A stretch of 57,326 bases of DNA from Nitrosomonadales bacterium. GTDB lineage: Bacteria > Pseudomonadota > Gammaproteobacteria > Burkholderiales > Gallionellaceae. Shown piece after piece: positions 26,765-34,761 of this stretch; position 1 is the first letter of the stretch, and the number at the start of each line of letters is the position of its first letter. Location of the stretch: contig JACPYR010000075.1 in the NCBI GenBank assembly GCA_016195965.1, forward strand, positions 1 to 57,326. Reading direction: 5' to 3'. Below the pieces are notes generated by a model. The model did no database searches. It had not been told where the DNA came from and worked only from the letters and a program-made list of their open reading frames with translations. The position numbers and the translations under genes were made by a program.

Positions 26765-27008
26765 CCTGAAAAACTTAGTTGGCCACAGAGAACACAGAGA
26801 TCACCGAGATAAAACAAACGGTTTGAACAAGAGATTGACGCACCTATTGAGTGAGTATATGGAAGCGTGTGAAATTGCCGCGCGCGCGCGCTCTCTCTCT
26901 CTCTCTCTGTACTCTGTGATTTCTGATAAAACGACTAGCCATTCCACTAGACCGCCAAAATACGGCAGCCAAGTGGCTGGTTATGTGGCTTGAATTGCGG
27001 TTTTTAGG
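26765..27008 (+). repeat. CACAGAG-family repeat, copy carrying a 60-bp insertion
   Basis: It begins CCTGAAAAACTTAGTTGGCC and ends GAATTGCGGTTTTTAGG, with short inverted ends (CCTgAAAAA / TTTTTAGG) and inner arms rich in CACAGAG and CTCTGTG. It is the reverse complement of the block at 31492-31657 with scattered substitutions, plus two differences: a CG/CT dinucleotide expansion at about 26880-26909 and a 60-bp insertion at 26926-26985. It ends 18 bp before the start codon of the small HMA-like gene. Confidence 0.8.
26926..26985. repeat. 60-bp nested hairpin element, copy 1
   Basis: This block interrupts the CACAGAG repeat: the sister copy reads straight across the site. It aligns without gaps to 37208-37267 at 45 of 60 positions. 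It folds through CCACT/AGTGG (positions 19-23 with 47-51) and an inner GCC/GGC stem. Relative to the second copy, base pairs 20-50 and 30-40 have both partners changed, which keeps pairing. Confidence 0.65.
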
Positions 27009-27026
27009 ATGAAAGGAGAGTGTGTC

Positions 27027-27257
27027 ATGGATACCCCAGACATCATGATTTATGTGCATCCGGAATTGTCAGCGGAAGGACGCAGCAAAATTGAGGACGC
27101 AGTAATGGCTTGTGCCGGCGTGATTGCGGCAGATTTCGATCAGCACATTCACCCCCATGCTTTAAAGGTGCTCTATAACTCCGCAGCGACCAACGGGAAG
27201 CAGATACTGGCGAAGGTGAGGCAGTTCGACCCGGCAGCTACCCTGGTGGGGCTGTAA
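27027..27257 (+). CDS. small HMA-fold-like protein without metal-binding cysteines
   Basis: A 76-residue cytosolic protein. The start is the ATG at 27027 with AAAGGAGAG upstream. Its pattern (IYVHPELSAEGRSKIEDAV, GVIAADFDQ, LKVLYNSAATNGKQILAKV) suits the beta-alpha-beta ferredoxin-like fold of heavy-metal-associated domains, but the CxxC pair is absent and two histidines (HIHPH) sit in the middle. Function unknown. A repeat lies immediately upstream, so its expression may depend on a promoter within or before that repeat. Confidence 0.6.
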   Translation: MDTPDIMIYVHPELSAEGRSKIEDAVMACAGVIAADFDQHIHPHALKVLYNSAATNGKQILAKVRQFDPAATLVGL

Positions 27258-27302
27258 GCGCTGAGATGATATCCGCGACGATCAATGATGAGACAAGCAT
27301 GA

Positions 27303-30300
27303 TCATGCCGGAGATTTTGCTGGCGGATTGGGATTGGAGACATTGGCCATAGTCAGCAGGATCAATTGCATGCCGCCGGCTTTGCCTATGATGCGGCGGG
27401 CATTGAGCATCATCCTGGCGTGGCCGATGACAGGGAAGTCGCTCTCCACTTCATAATCCTCGAAACTCTGGTCGCTCGACCAGATGCTTTCCAGCAGTGT
27501 GCGCAATTGTGGAATATTCCACTGGCGGTTGCCCAGCTCGTAGATCGGACGACCCACGGTATCTTCAGGGGTGACCTGGAAATAGGTGTAAAACGAGCGG
27601 CTGGCGGAGACTACGTGTAAATTGCCATCCAACACGATGAGCGGCTCGCGCACCGTATTGACGATGCCTTCGGCCAGCTCACGCGCTTCCTGCATCTTGG
27701 TCTCGGCCACAATGCGCCGGGTGATGTCGGTGAAGGTCAGTACTACGCCGTCGATCACGTTGTCCAGCGTGCGGTAGGGTTGGATGCGCGCCAGATACCA
27801 TGCGCCGTCAACGGCGTGCGCCTCGTGTTCCCATGGCACCAAGGTGTTGAGCACGGTCTGCGCGTTGACCAGCAGGTCCGCACCTTCGATATCCGATTTA
27901 ACATCGCCCAGCGGACGGCCCACGTCGGTGGCGACCAGACGGAAGATTCGAGTCGCATCGCGGGTGTAGCGCCGGATGGCCAGATGTTGGTCGAGAAAGA
28001 TCGTGCCGACATTGACGTTGTCGAGCAGATTCTTCATGTCGTTTTGCACTCCGGCCAGCTGTTCGATCTTGGCCTGCAATTCTGCGTTTACCGTGACCAG
28101 TTCTTCATTGAGAGACTGCAACTCTTCTTTCGAGGTCTCCAGTTCCTCGTTGGTGGATTGCAGCTCTTCGTTGGTTGACTGCAATTCCTCATTGGTGGAT
28201 TTGAGTTCTTCGTTGGAAGCCTGCAGTTCTTCGATGGTCGCTTGCAGGTTCTCGCGGGTGTAGGCCAGTTCGAGCTGTAGCTCCTCGATATGTTGCAGCG
28301 AGCCTGTCTCGTCCTTGCTATATACCTTTTCGTCGGGCCCAGTCGGGCTGGGTGCCAAATTTCCGGGTGCGGGATGTGCCATGTTCTGGAAACTCACCAG
28401 CAGCAACTTTTCGCCGCTGGCTGCGGCAGGCAGCGGGCGCACGCTGAGCTGCACTAACTGAAAATGACCGTTGGCCTTGACCGATACTTCGCGGCTATGG
28501 CTAGCCATGCCGTAATGGGCAGTTTCCTGGGGGGATTCCGAAGCCGCAGCGGCGAGCAACAGTGCGGAGCGCAATTCCAGTTGCAGCCCATCGCGTGCCA
28601 TATCGACCACGTTGAGCGTCGGCTGGCCGGGCGCCGCGCGCAAATATTTTCCGGTGTCGCCATGCACAAAAAGAATATTACCCTTTGTGTCCGTCACCAC
28701 CGAGGCCGGCGCATAAGACTGCAGCAGTGCCTGTTTGGTCAATTCGGCAAAATTGGTTTCCCTGGTCTTGTTTGTCACTTCATCGCTTCCTTTTGCGTTG
28801 CGGTTTTTGACCCATACCAGCCCCCCACCCATAACCGCGCGGGTGGAAGCGGTATTGCCTGTGGCGCGGTAGAATTTCCACTTGCGGTTGAGCGGCGTGA
28901 ACAGCTCGGTGTGGCCGGTGATGCTCTCCGACGGGGAGAGGAACAGCATGCCGCCCGGCTTTAGCGCGTAGTGAAAAGCCGGGATCAAGCGGTTCTGGAT
29001 TTCCGGTTCCAGATAGATCATCAGGTTACGGCAACTGAGCAGGTCGAGCCGTGTGAAGGGTGGGTCCTTGATCACGTTCTGGATCGCGAACACCACCATC
29101 TCGCGGAGATTCTTCTTCACGCGATAGCCGTTGTCCTCCTTGGTGAAGTAGCGGCGCAGCCGCTCGGGTTCGACATCCTGGGCGATATTCGGCGGATATA
29201 ATCCGGCGCGCGCCACCGCGATCGCGTCATCATCCAAATCGGTAGCGTAGAGCAGTATCTTGAATTCCCGCTGACTCTCGTCCATGAATTCGCGCAGCAG
29301 GATCGCGATCGAGTAAGCCTCCTCGCCGGAGGCGCAACCCGCCACCCAGATGCGGAACACGTAGTCTTCCGACTTGTCCGCGAACATCTGGGGCAGGATA
29401 TCCTGCTTCAATACAGCATAGGCTTCCGCATCGCGAAAAAAATTGGTGACGTTGATCAGCAGTTCCTTGAACAATAAATGCACCTCGGAAGGATGCTCCT
29501 TTAGGTAGCGCGCATACACCTCCTTGTTCTCGATATTGTGCATCGCCATGCGCCGCTCGATGCGGCGACCGATGGTGCTTTTTTTGTATTGGGAAAAATC
29601 GTGGCCGGTAACGCTACGCAATTGCATCAGGATGCGGTTAAGGCCGCTGGTCGAGGCTGGCGGCGTGTGAGGTGGCCTGTTCAGCGCGCGTATGCCGGAT
29701 TGCAGCGCTTCGGGCATTTTTTCCACCGGTAGGATATGGGTGGCATAACCGGCACTGATCGCACTGCCGGGCATGCCGTCGTATTTCGCCGAGGCCGGTT
29801 CCTGCACCAGCGAGATACCGCCCGCGCCGAGTATCGCGCGCAGCCCCAGCGTGCCGTCGGTGCCGGTGCCGGAGAGGATGATGCCGACAGCCTGTTCGCC
29901 CTGATCCTCGGCCAGCGAGCGCAGGAAGGCGTCGATCGGCATGCGCTGTCCGGGCGGTTGTTCCGGCACGCTCAGTTGCAGCGCGCCGTGAAAAATCGCC
30001 ATGTCGCGGTTGGGCGGAATTACGTAGACGCGGTTGAGCCCCACCTTCATCTGATCTTGCGCCTCGACTACCGGCATCCTGGTGGAACGTTGCAGGATTT
30101 CGGTGAGTATGCTGGCGTGGCCGGGATCGAGATGCGACACCAACACGAAGGCCATGCCGCTGTCGGGAGGAGTATGGCGGAAGAACTGCTCGAACGCTTC
30201 CAGTCCCCCGGCGGAAGCGCCGATACCGACTATCGTGAAGCCAGGTGGGGAATCTTTCGGCAGCGTTGCGGAGGCAAGGTTTGCGGCTGACTTGATGGTG

Positions 30301-30317
30301 GCTCCTTTGGTTGTCAC
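27303..30317 (-). CDS. CheB-CheR-PAS fusion protein without a kinase domain
   Basis: A 1004-residue cytosolic fusion. An N-terminal CheB methylesterase domain has its catalytic triad at about S35 (GASAGGLE), H62 (VSHLDPGH) and D154 (GTGTDGT). A CheR methyltransferase domain follows (about 225-490, WVAGCASGEEAYS). A long heptad coiled coil (about 675-745, repeats of STNEELQ) leads to two PAS modules (about 750-870 and 875-990). Many relatives continue into a histidine kinase; this one stops after the last PAS. It starts at GTG with GAGGAG upstream and has no chemotaxis neighbours. Confidence 0.9.
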   Translation of the reverse strand: MTTKGATIKSAANLASATLPKDSPPGFTIVGIGASAGGLEAFEQFFRHTPPDSGMAFVLVSHLDPGHASILTEILQRSTRMPVVEAQDQMKVGLNRVYVIPPNRDMAIFHGALQLSVPEQPPGQRMPIDAFLRSLAEDQGEQAVGIILSGTGTDGTLGLRAILGAGGISLVQEPASAKYDGMPGSAISAGYATHILPVEKMPEALQSGIRALNRPPHTPPASTSGLNRILMQLRSVTGHDFSQYKKSTIGRRIERRMAMHNIENKEVYARYLKEHPSEVHLLFKELLINVTNFFRDAEAYAVLKQDILPQMFADKSEDYVFRIWVAGCASGEEAYSIAILLREFMDESQREFKILLYATDLDDDAIAVARAGLYPPNIAQDVEPERLRRYFTKEDNGYRVKKNLREMVVFAIQNVIKDPPFTRLDLLSCRNLMIYLEPEIQNRLIPAFHYALKPGGMLFLSPSESITGHTELFTPLNRKWKFYRATGNTASTRAVMGGGLVWVKNRNAKGSDEVTNKTRETNFAELTKQALLQSYAPASVVTDTKGNILFVHGDTGKYLRAAPGQPTLNVVDMARDGLQLELRSALLLAAAASESPQETAHYGMASHSREVSVKANGHFQLVQLSVRPLPAAASGEKLLLVSFQNMAHPAPGNLAPSPTGPDEKVYSKDETGSLQHIEELQLELAYTRENLQATIEELQASNEELKSTNEELQSTNEELQSTNEELETSKEELQSLNEELVTVNAELQAKIEQLAGVQNDMKNLLDNVNVGTIFLDQHLAIRRYTRDATRIFRLVATDVGRPLGDVKSDIEGADLLVNAQTVLNTLVPWEHEAHAVDGAWYLARIQPYRTLDNVIDGVVLTFTDITRRIVAETKMQEARELAEGIVNTVREPLIVLDGNLHVVSASRSFYTYFQVTPEDTVGRPIYELGNRQWNIPQLRTLLESIWSSDQSFEDYEVESDFPVIGHARMMLNARRIIGKAGGMQLILLTMANVSNPNPPAKSPA

Positions 30318-30443
30318 GACGGCTCCTCTGCCAAAAACATTATGCGATCATCGATCACATCGGTGAGATTGTATCCCGAAGTGGACTGCGCACGGAGGAG
30401 AGCATCATGATGTTGAAGGAGGTAAAGTTATATTGGTTGCTTA

Positions 30444-30472
30444 CTGTTTCATAGTTCTGTTAGATTTATAAT
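30444..30472 (+). promoter_or_regulatory. candidate sigma-70 promoter of the carbonic anhydrase gene
   Basis: A perfect TATAAT stands at 30467-30472, 61 bp before the start codon. The hexamer 17 bp upstream (CTGTTT) is a poor -35 match, so an activator or alternative spacing may be involved. The interval 30318-30443 holds nothing else that I recognise. Confidence 0.35.
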
Positions 30473-30532
30473 TCGCTGTAAAAAATCAAGCAGCAGTAAA
30501 TTAACCACACTTAATTAATGAGGAGAAGCAAG

Positions 30533-31246
30533 ATGTTCCAGAAACAATTCGCCGCATTACTGGCGGCAGTCTTTTTCGCCGCACCAGCATTTGCCGACGA
30601 ACACGCGCATGGCGATGCCGCCGCAGCGCAGGCATTCATCAAGGAAATCCTGGCGGTGAATGCCGAATACGACAAGGTAAAAGGCGAGAAGTTTTTCCAG
30701 GAACTGGCCAAGGGCCAGCACCCGCAGGCCACGGTGGTGACCTGCTCCGACTCGCGCGTGCATACCAATATGCTGGACAAGACTCCGGAGGGTGACCTGT
30801 TCATGGTGCGCGACATCGGCAACCAGATCGCCACCGCCAAGGGCTCGGTCGAATACGGCGTGAATCACCTCGCTTCCTCGCTGTTGCTGATCATCGGCCA
30901 CTCCAAGTGCGGTGCGATTGCAGCCGCCAGCGGCGATTACTCCAAGCTGGAACCCGCGATCCAGAAGGAGCTGGATACGATCAAGATCAACAAGGGCGTG
31001 GAAAACATTGCCGGTGTGAAGACCAACGTGAACAACCAGGTGGCCGCAGCGCTGGAAGATTTCGGCGATAAGGTAAAAGCAGGCCACCTGCTGGTGCTGG
31101 GCGCGGTGTACGACTTTGCCGACGAAATGAAAGAGGGTGCGGGCAAGCTGAACATCATCAACGTGAACGGAGAAACCGACCCGGCCAAGGTCAAGGCCGC
31201 CCTGTCAGGCAAGGCTGTTGAAGGGCATGACGAACACCACAAATAA
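30533..31246 (+). CDS. periplasmic beta-class carbonic anhydrase
   Basis: A 237-residue enzyme interconverting CO2 and bicarbonate. The first 21 residues form a Sec signal peptide (LLAAVFFAAPAFA-DE). Zinc ligands are in CSDSR (C71, D73, R75) and GHSKCG (H123, C126). A start five codons upstream is possible, but AGGAG sits ideally for the ATG at 30533. His-rich segments flank the domain (DEHAHGD after cleavage, GHDEHHK at the end). Export suits a periplasm-side role in inorganic carbon supply of an autotroph, which is inference. Confidence 0.93.
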   Translation: MFQKQFAALLAAVFFAAPAFADEHAHGDAAAAQAFIKEILAVNAEYDKVKGEKFFQELAKGQHPQATVVTCSDSRVHTNMLDKTPEGDLFMVRDIGNQIATAKGSVEYGVNHLASSLLLIIGHSKCGAIAAASGDYSKLEPAIQKELDTIKINKGVENIAGVKTNVNNQVAAALEDFGDKVKAGHLLVLGAVYDFADEMKEGAGKLNIINVNGETDPAKVKAALSGKAVEGHDEHHK

Positions 31247-31282
31247 GCAATCAGCTTGAACCCAGCCTAATCCGTTAGCTCC

Positions 31283-31370
31283 GTTATTCCCGCGCAGCGG
31301 GTCAACATCAAGGTTATGTCCGCTACGCGGGGTGTTTGACTCGCTGGATTTCCGCCTGCGCGGGGATGAC
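31283..31370. repeat. palindromic intergenic repeat (TTCCCGCG type)
   Basis: The ends GTTATTCCCGCGCAG (31283-31297) and CTGCGCGGGGATGAC (31356-31370) pair with two mismatches or wobbles. A second stem forms from CCCGCGCAGCGG against CCGCTACGCGGG. The right half, GGATTTCCGCCTGCGCGGGGA, resembles dispersed repeats common in betaproteobacteria. Lying 36 bp after the carbonic anhydrase stop, it may also act as an mRNA 3' stabiliser or terminator. Confidence 0.65.
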
Positions 31371-31446
31371 AAGTTTTCGGTCTAATAAATTATCCGGGTT
31401 GAACGAACAGGCAGTTTTTATGAGTACTGCCCGTGCGGGCGAAATT

Positions 31447-31474
31447 TTGCGGCTCTATGTAACAAATGTATAAT
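31447..31474 (+). promoter_or_regulatory. candidate promoter of the outer-membrane protein gene
   Basis: TTGCGG (31447-31452), a 16-bp spacer and a perfect TATAAT (31469-31474). A 166-bp repeat begins 18 bp later, so the transcript leader would contain the whole repeat before the ribosome site at 31684. Confidence 0.4.
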
Positions 31475-31491
31475 CTACCCCTCAGAATAAA

Positions 31492-31657
31492 CCTAAAAAC
31501 CGCAATTCAAGCCACAGAGATCACAGAGTACACAGAGAGAGCGGCGATTCCACGCGCTTCTATATGCTCACCCCAAAGATGCGTCAATCTCTTGGTACAA
31601 CCGTCTGATTTATCTCGGTGATCTCTGTGTTCTCTGTGGCTAACTAAGTTTTTCAGG
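31492..31657 (-). repeat. CACAGAG-family repeat, uninterrupted copy
   Basis: A 166-bp block, inverted relative to the copy at 26765-27008. It starts CCTAAAAACCGCAATTC, ends AACTAAGTTTTTCAGG, and contains GCCACAGAGATCACAGAG and GATCTCTGTGTTCTCTGTGG as facing arms, so it can fold into a long imperfect hairpin. It has no coding potential. It lies 38 bp before an ATG. Confidence 0.8.
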
Positions 31658-31695
31658 ATAAAAACTGAATTTTGATAACGTTAGGGGAGAAAATA

Positions 31696-32235
31696 ATGAA
31701 GAAGATTATCGCGCTTGCGATGGTGTGCGCGTCACTTTTACCTGCGGTTGCGCGAGCGGAAGGTCATGAGGGCGGCCATACGGAGGGGCATGCCGAAGGT
31801 CATGCAGAAAACTATGTCGGCGTGGCGATCAGCAGATTGAATGCGAATCCATCCAGCACCGGCGCTGCCGTGATGTTGGGCCATCGCTATACCGAGCATC
31901 TGGCTGTTGAAGTGGCTTATGCAGACTCGGGCATGCTGAAAGAGATTGCGGAAAGGACTACGGTTCTTTCCGCAGCAGTGATCGGTATCGTGCCGATCAC
32001 TGAGGTTTTTGAAGCCTATGGCCGCTTGGGTTATGCGTCCGCTACCACGAAGGATGCCGCTGCCGGTATCTCTGCCAGCCGTAGCGATCTCACCTATGGC
32101 GTTGGCGTTGAATATCGCTTGAATGCACATTACTCGGTCGGCTTGGGCTGGGATCGGGTGCGCGTGGGTGACAATGTAGACATCCTTCGCGCCAACGAAG
32201 ATGCCTATGCACTGACGGTAGTACGTAGCTTCTAA
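31696..32235 (+). CDS. outer-membrane beta-barrel protein with His-rich N-terminus
   Basis: A 179-residue exported protein. The signal peptide ends near ARA-EG, then comes a His/Gly/Glu repeat (HEGGHTEGHAEGHAEN), then alternating strands (YVGVAISRLN, LTYGVGVEYRL, YSVGLGWDRVRVG) ending in a C-terminal Phe, as in small OmpA/opacity-type barrels that the BAM complex inserts. GGGGAG precedes the ATG. The His repeat might bind a metal. It is followed at once by a strong terminator, so it is monocistronic. Confidence 0.85.
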   Translation: MKKIIALAMVCASLLPAVARAEGHEGGHTEGHAEGHAENYVGVAISRLNANPSSTGAAVMLGHRYTEHLAVEVAYADSGMLKEIAERTTVLSAAVIGIVPITEVFEAYGRLGYASATTKDAAAGISASRSDLTYGVGVEYRLNAHYSVGLGWDRVRVGDNVDILRANEDAYALTVVRSF

Positions 32236-32251
32236 TCGCTTTCTGATAGGC

Positions 32252-32285
32252 AAAGCGGCAGGTATTGTTACCTGCCGCTTTTTTT
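32252..32285 (+). terminator. strong intrinsic terminator
   Basis: A 13-bp perfect stem (AAAGCGGCAGGTA with its complement, 32252-32264 and 32269-32281) around a TTGT loop, continuing into TTTTT. It ends the outer-membrane protein gene and separates it from the convergent yggU cluster. Confidence 0.93.
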
Positions 32286-32330
32286 CGCCCGATGATATCC
32301 GGCTGTATTCCATCGGGAATGGCTGGTGCT

Positions 32331-32615
32331 TTAGGCCTCGCTGAGCAAGCTTTCCGGTTCGATCTTGCTGCCCGTAATTGCCACCACCTTGTGGCGCGAC
32401 TGCTCACCCTGTATCAATTCCACTTGCCGCAGCGGAACCACAAATAATTCCGCGATGAATTTCTGCAGTGCCTTGTTGGCGCGGCCTTCGATGGGCGGAG
32501 CGGCGAGACGTATTTTCAAAGCGTCGCCGTGCAGCCCGGCCACTACGCTGCGTTTTGCCCCCGGCTGGACGTGCAGCGTCAGCGTGATGCTATCCCCATC
32601 GCAGCGATACCACAT
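32331..32615 (-). CDS. yggU: DUF167/YggU-family protein
   Basis: A 94-residue protein of the YggU family, function unknown. The family core LTLHVQPGAKRSVVAG and IRLAAPPIEGRANKAL is complete. I set the start at the ATG at 32615, which overlaps the yggT stop (ATGA); a longer frame reading into yggT is a shadow. It is the last gene of yggS-proC-yggT-yggU. Confidence 0.9.
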   Translation of the reverse strand: MWYRCDGDSITLTLHVQPGAKRSVVAGLHGDALKIRLAAPPIEGRANKALQKFIAELFVVPLRQVELIQGEQSRHKVVAITGSKIEPESLLSEA

Positions 32616-33181
32616 CAGAGCAATCTGAAGGCCATGTTTTCCAGCCAGCCCAGCGGCACGATGAGAATCAGCTGGCACACGATGATCAGCGCCAGCACGG
32701 TGAGATCGACATTGCCCAGCGGAGGAATGCGTCGCCGCAGCGGCGCGAGGAAGCGGAAGGTGATGGCATTCAGCAGTCCCTCCAGCGGCGAGTGCGGGTT
32801 GACCCACGACAATATCGCCTGGACGAACAGCGCGCCCATCAGCAGGTACACGCTGAGCTTGAGCAGTTTGACGGCGGTAAGGGCGAGCAGTCCGGCCAGC
32901 GGGAAGCCGACAAACGCATAGTCCTGTGCCCATAGCGAGGCGATCAGATAAAGCATTTCTGCCAGGAATGCCAGCAGCAGCGAGGCGACATCGTAGCCCA
33001 ACGCGGGGGGAATGAAACGGCGCGCGCGCAACACCAGAAAATTGGTCAGCGTCATGATGAATTCGCCGAGCGGATTGCGCATCGGCGCGCGCAGCCATTG
33101 CAGGTGGAAGCGTAACAGCAGCAGCGCGGCAAACGGCTGCAACAGCGCGTCGAGCAGGAACAGCAGGGCTTGGTTCAGCAT
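32615..33181 (-). CDS. yggT: YggT-family integral membrane protein
   Basis: A 188-residue protein made of two repeated YGGT units, each with a pair of membrane segments (about 5-25 and 65-115, then 110-130 and 160-183) and the cytosolic LRxxRRxIPP motif (LRARRFIPP, LAPLRRRIPP). The family has been linked to osmotic tolerance and, in some bacteria, to division-site proteins; the role here is unproven. It begins one base after proC and overlaps yggU. Confidence 0.92.
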   Translation of the reverse strand: MLNQALLFLLDALLQPFAALLLLRFHLQWLRAPMRNPLGEFIMTLTNFLVLRARRFIPPALGYDVASLLLAFLAEMLYLIASLWAQDYAFVGFPLAGLLALTAVKLLKLSVYLLMGALFVQAILSWVNPHSPLEGLLNAITFRFLAPLRRRIPPLGNVDLTVLALIIVCQLILIVPLGWLENMAFRLL

Positions 33182-33182
33182 C

Positions 33183-33995
33183 TTAGCTTCCTCCTCCCAG
33201 TTCGTCGCCCATCTCCTTAGAGCGTGCGGCGGCAGCCTTGGCAGCCGTGATGATGTGTTGCTTCACGTGATTCGCTTCCATGCTCTGCAGCGCGCGTTCG
33301 GTGGTGCCGTTTTTTGAGGTGACACGGGCGCGCAAGGTGGCGGGGTCTTCCGTGCTTTCACACGCCAGTTTGGCAGCTCCAAAGGCTGTTTCCAGAGCAA
33401 GCTTGCGCGCGGTTTGTTCCGGCAGGCCCAATTCTTTTCCGGCTTGTTCGAGCGCTTCGATGAAATAAAAAAAGTATGCCGGGCCGCTGCCGGACACAGC
33501 GGTGATCGCGTCCATCATGGTTTCCTCTTGCAACCAAACGGTGCCGCCCACGGCGTTGAGGATGTTCTCGGCAATTTCTTTGTGTATCGATGTGACTCCA
33601 GCAAGCGCATACAGTCCGGTGATACCGCTCCGGATCAGCGCCGGGGTGTTCGGCATTGCGCGAGCGACGTTTTGCGTACCCAGCCAGCGCGCCAGATCTG
33701 CGGCACGGATACCTGCGGCGATGGATATGATGAGTTGACCGGATAGCAGCGGGGCAAGCTGTGCGGCAACGTCGCGCAACTGCTGCGGTTTCACCGCGAG
33801 TACGATCACCTCGCTGCCTGCTATTCCTCCGGCGAGTTCTGCAGTGGCTAGCACGCCGAATTCCTGTTGTAGTCTGGTACGGTTGTCGGCGTTGATTTCG
33901 ACCACACGCAGTTGCGCGGGGTTATAGCTACGCGTGAGCAGCCCGCCGATGAGTGCGGTCGCCATGTTGCCGCCGCCGATGAAGCAAATGTTCAT
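33183..33995 (-). CDS. proC: pyrroline-5-carboxylate reductase
   Basis: A 270-residue NADPH-dependent enzyme, the last step of proline synthesis. It opens with the Rossmann glycine motif IGGGNMATALIGG and contains PNTPALIRSGITGL and the C-terminal signature AVSGSGPAYFFYFIEAL (about 160-176). Its ATG overlaps the yggS stop by ATGA. Confidence 0.96.
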   Translation of the reverse strand: MNICFIGGGNMATALIGGLLTRSYNPAQLRVVEINADNRTRLQQEFGVLATAELAGGIAGSEVIVLAVKPQQLRDVAAQLAPLLSGQLIISIAAGIRAADLARWLGTQNVARAMPNTPALIRSGITGLYALAGVTSIHKEIAENILNAVGGTVWLQEETMMDAITAVSGSGPAYFFYFIEALEQAGKELGLPEQTARKLALETAFGAAKLACESTEDPATLRARVTSKNGTTERALQSMEANHVKQHIITAAKAAAARSKEMGDELGGGS

Positions 33996-34693
33996 AATGT
34001 TTCCTTTTGATAAATTCTGTTGCCAAAAATCGCTGAACCAATACGCACGATGGTTGCGCCTTCCGCGATCGCGGCGGAAAAATCATGCGACATGCCCATC
34101 GACAGCGTATCCAGTTGCAGGCCCTGCCGGTTCAACTGCTCACGCAACTGGCGCAATTGCGCGAAGGGCTGGCGCTGCGCGGCGATGTCAGCGCTAGGTG
34201 CGGGGACCGCCATCAGCCCGCGCAATTTCAACCTGGGCAGGCTTGCGATTGCGTGTGCCAAGGCTATCACCTCATTGGGCGCCGCTCCGCTTTTGCTGGC
34301 CTCGCCGCTGACGTTAACCTGCAGGCACACCTGCAATGCCGGCAGGTGGACGGGTCGCTGTTCGGACAGGCGCTCGGCGACTTTCAGTCTGTCCACGCTG
34401 TGCACCCAGGAAAAATTCTCGGCGATGCCCCGTGTCTTGTTGCTCTGGATCGGCCCGATGAAATGCCACTCGATCGGCAATTCACGCAACGCGGCGATCT
34501 TGTCCAGCGCCTCCTGGACATAGCTCTCCGCAAAACTGCTTTGACCGGCCAGATAAGCTTCGCGCAGCGCGTCCGCGGCAAAGGTCTTGCTGACCGCCAG
34601 CAACTTGACTTCGCCGGCGTTGCGTCCCGCTTCGGCAGCCGCCGATGTTATCGCGTCGCGCACGGCTTGCAAGTTGGAAGCGATTGTTGTCAT
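33992..34693 (-). CDS. yggS: PLP-homeostasis protein YggS/YbgS-like
   Basis: A 233-residue PLP-binding TIM-barrel protein of the PLPBP family. The PLP lysine lies in LLAVSKTF (about residue 36), followed by EWHFIGPIQSNKT, QVNVSGEASKSG and the phosphate-binding LSMGMSHDF. It balances vitamin B6 vitamers and affects amino-acid metabolism. It heads the cluster with proC and is divergent from pilT with 68 bp between them, a classic betaproteobacterial arrangement. Confidence 0.95.
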   Translation of the reverse strand: MTTIASNLQAVRDAITSAAAEAGRNAGEVKLLAVSKTFAADALREAYLAGQSSFAESYVQEALDKIAALRELPIEWHFIGPIQSNKTRGIAENFSWVHSVDRLKVAERLSEQRPVHLPALQVCLQVNVSGEASKSGAAPNEVIALAHAIASLPRLKLRGLMAVPAPSADIAAQRQPFAQLRQLREQLNRQGLQLDTLSMGMSHDFSAAIAEGATIVRIGSAIFGNRIYQKETL

Positions 34694-34761
34694 AATCTCG
34701 GGGAGCTAACATTCCTGATTCAAACGGCACAAGGCCCTTACATCAAACCGGGACGATTATA

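Noticed and set aside
26765-31657. CRISPR-like array suggested by repeated CACAGAG units
   Set aside because: Units are irregular, not separated by unique spacers of even length, and the two blocks are inverted copies of one element.
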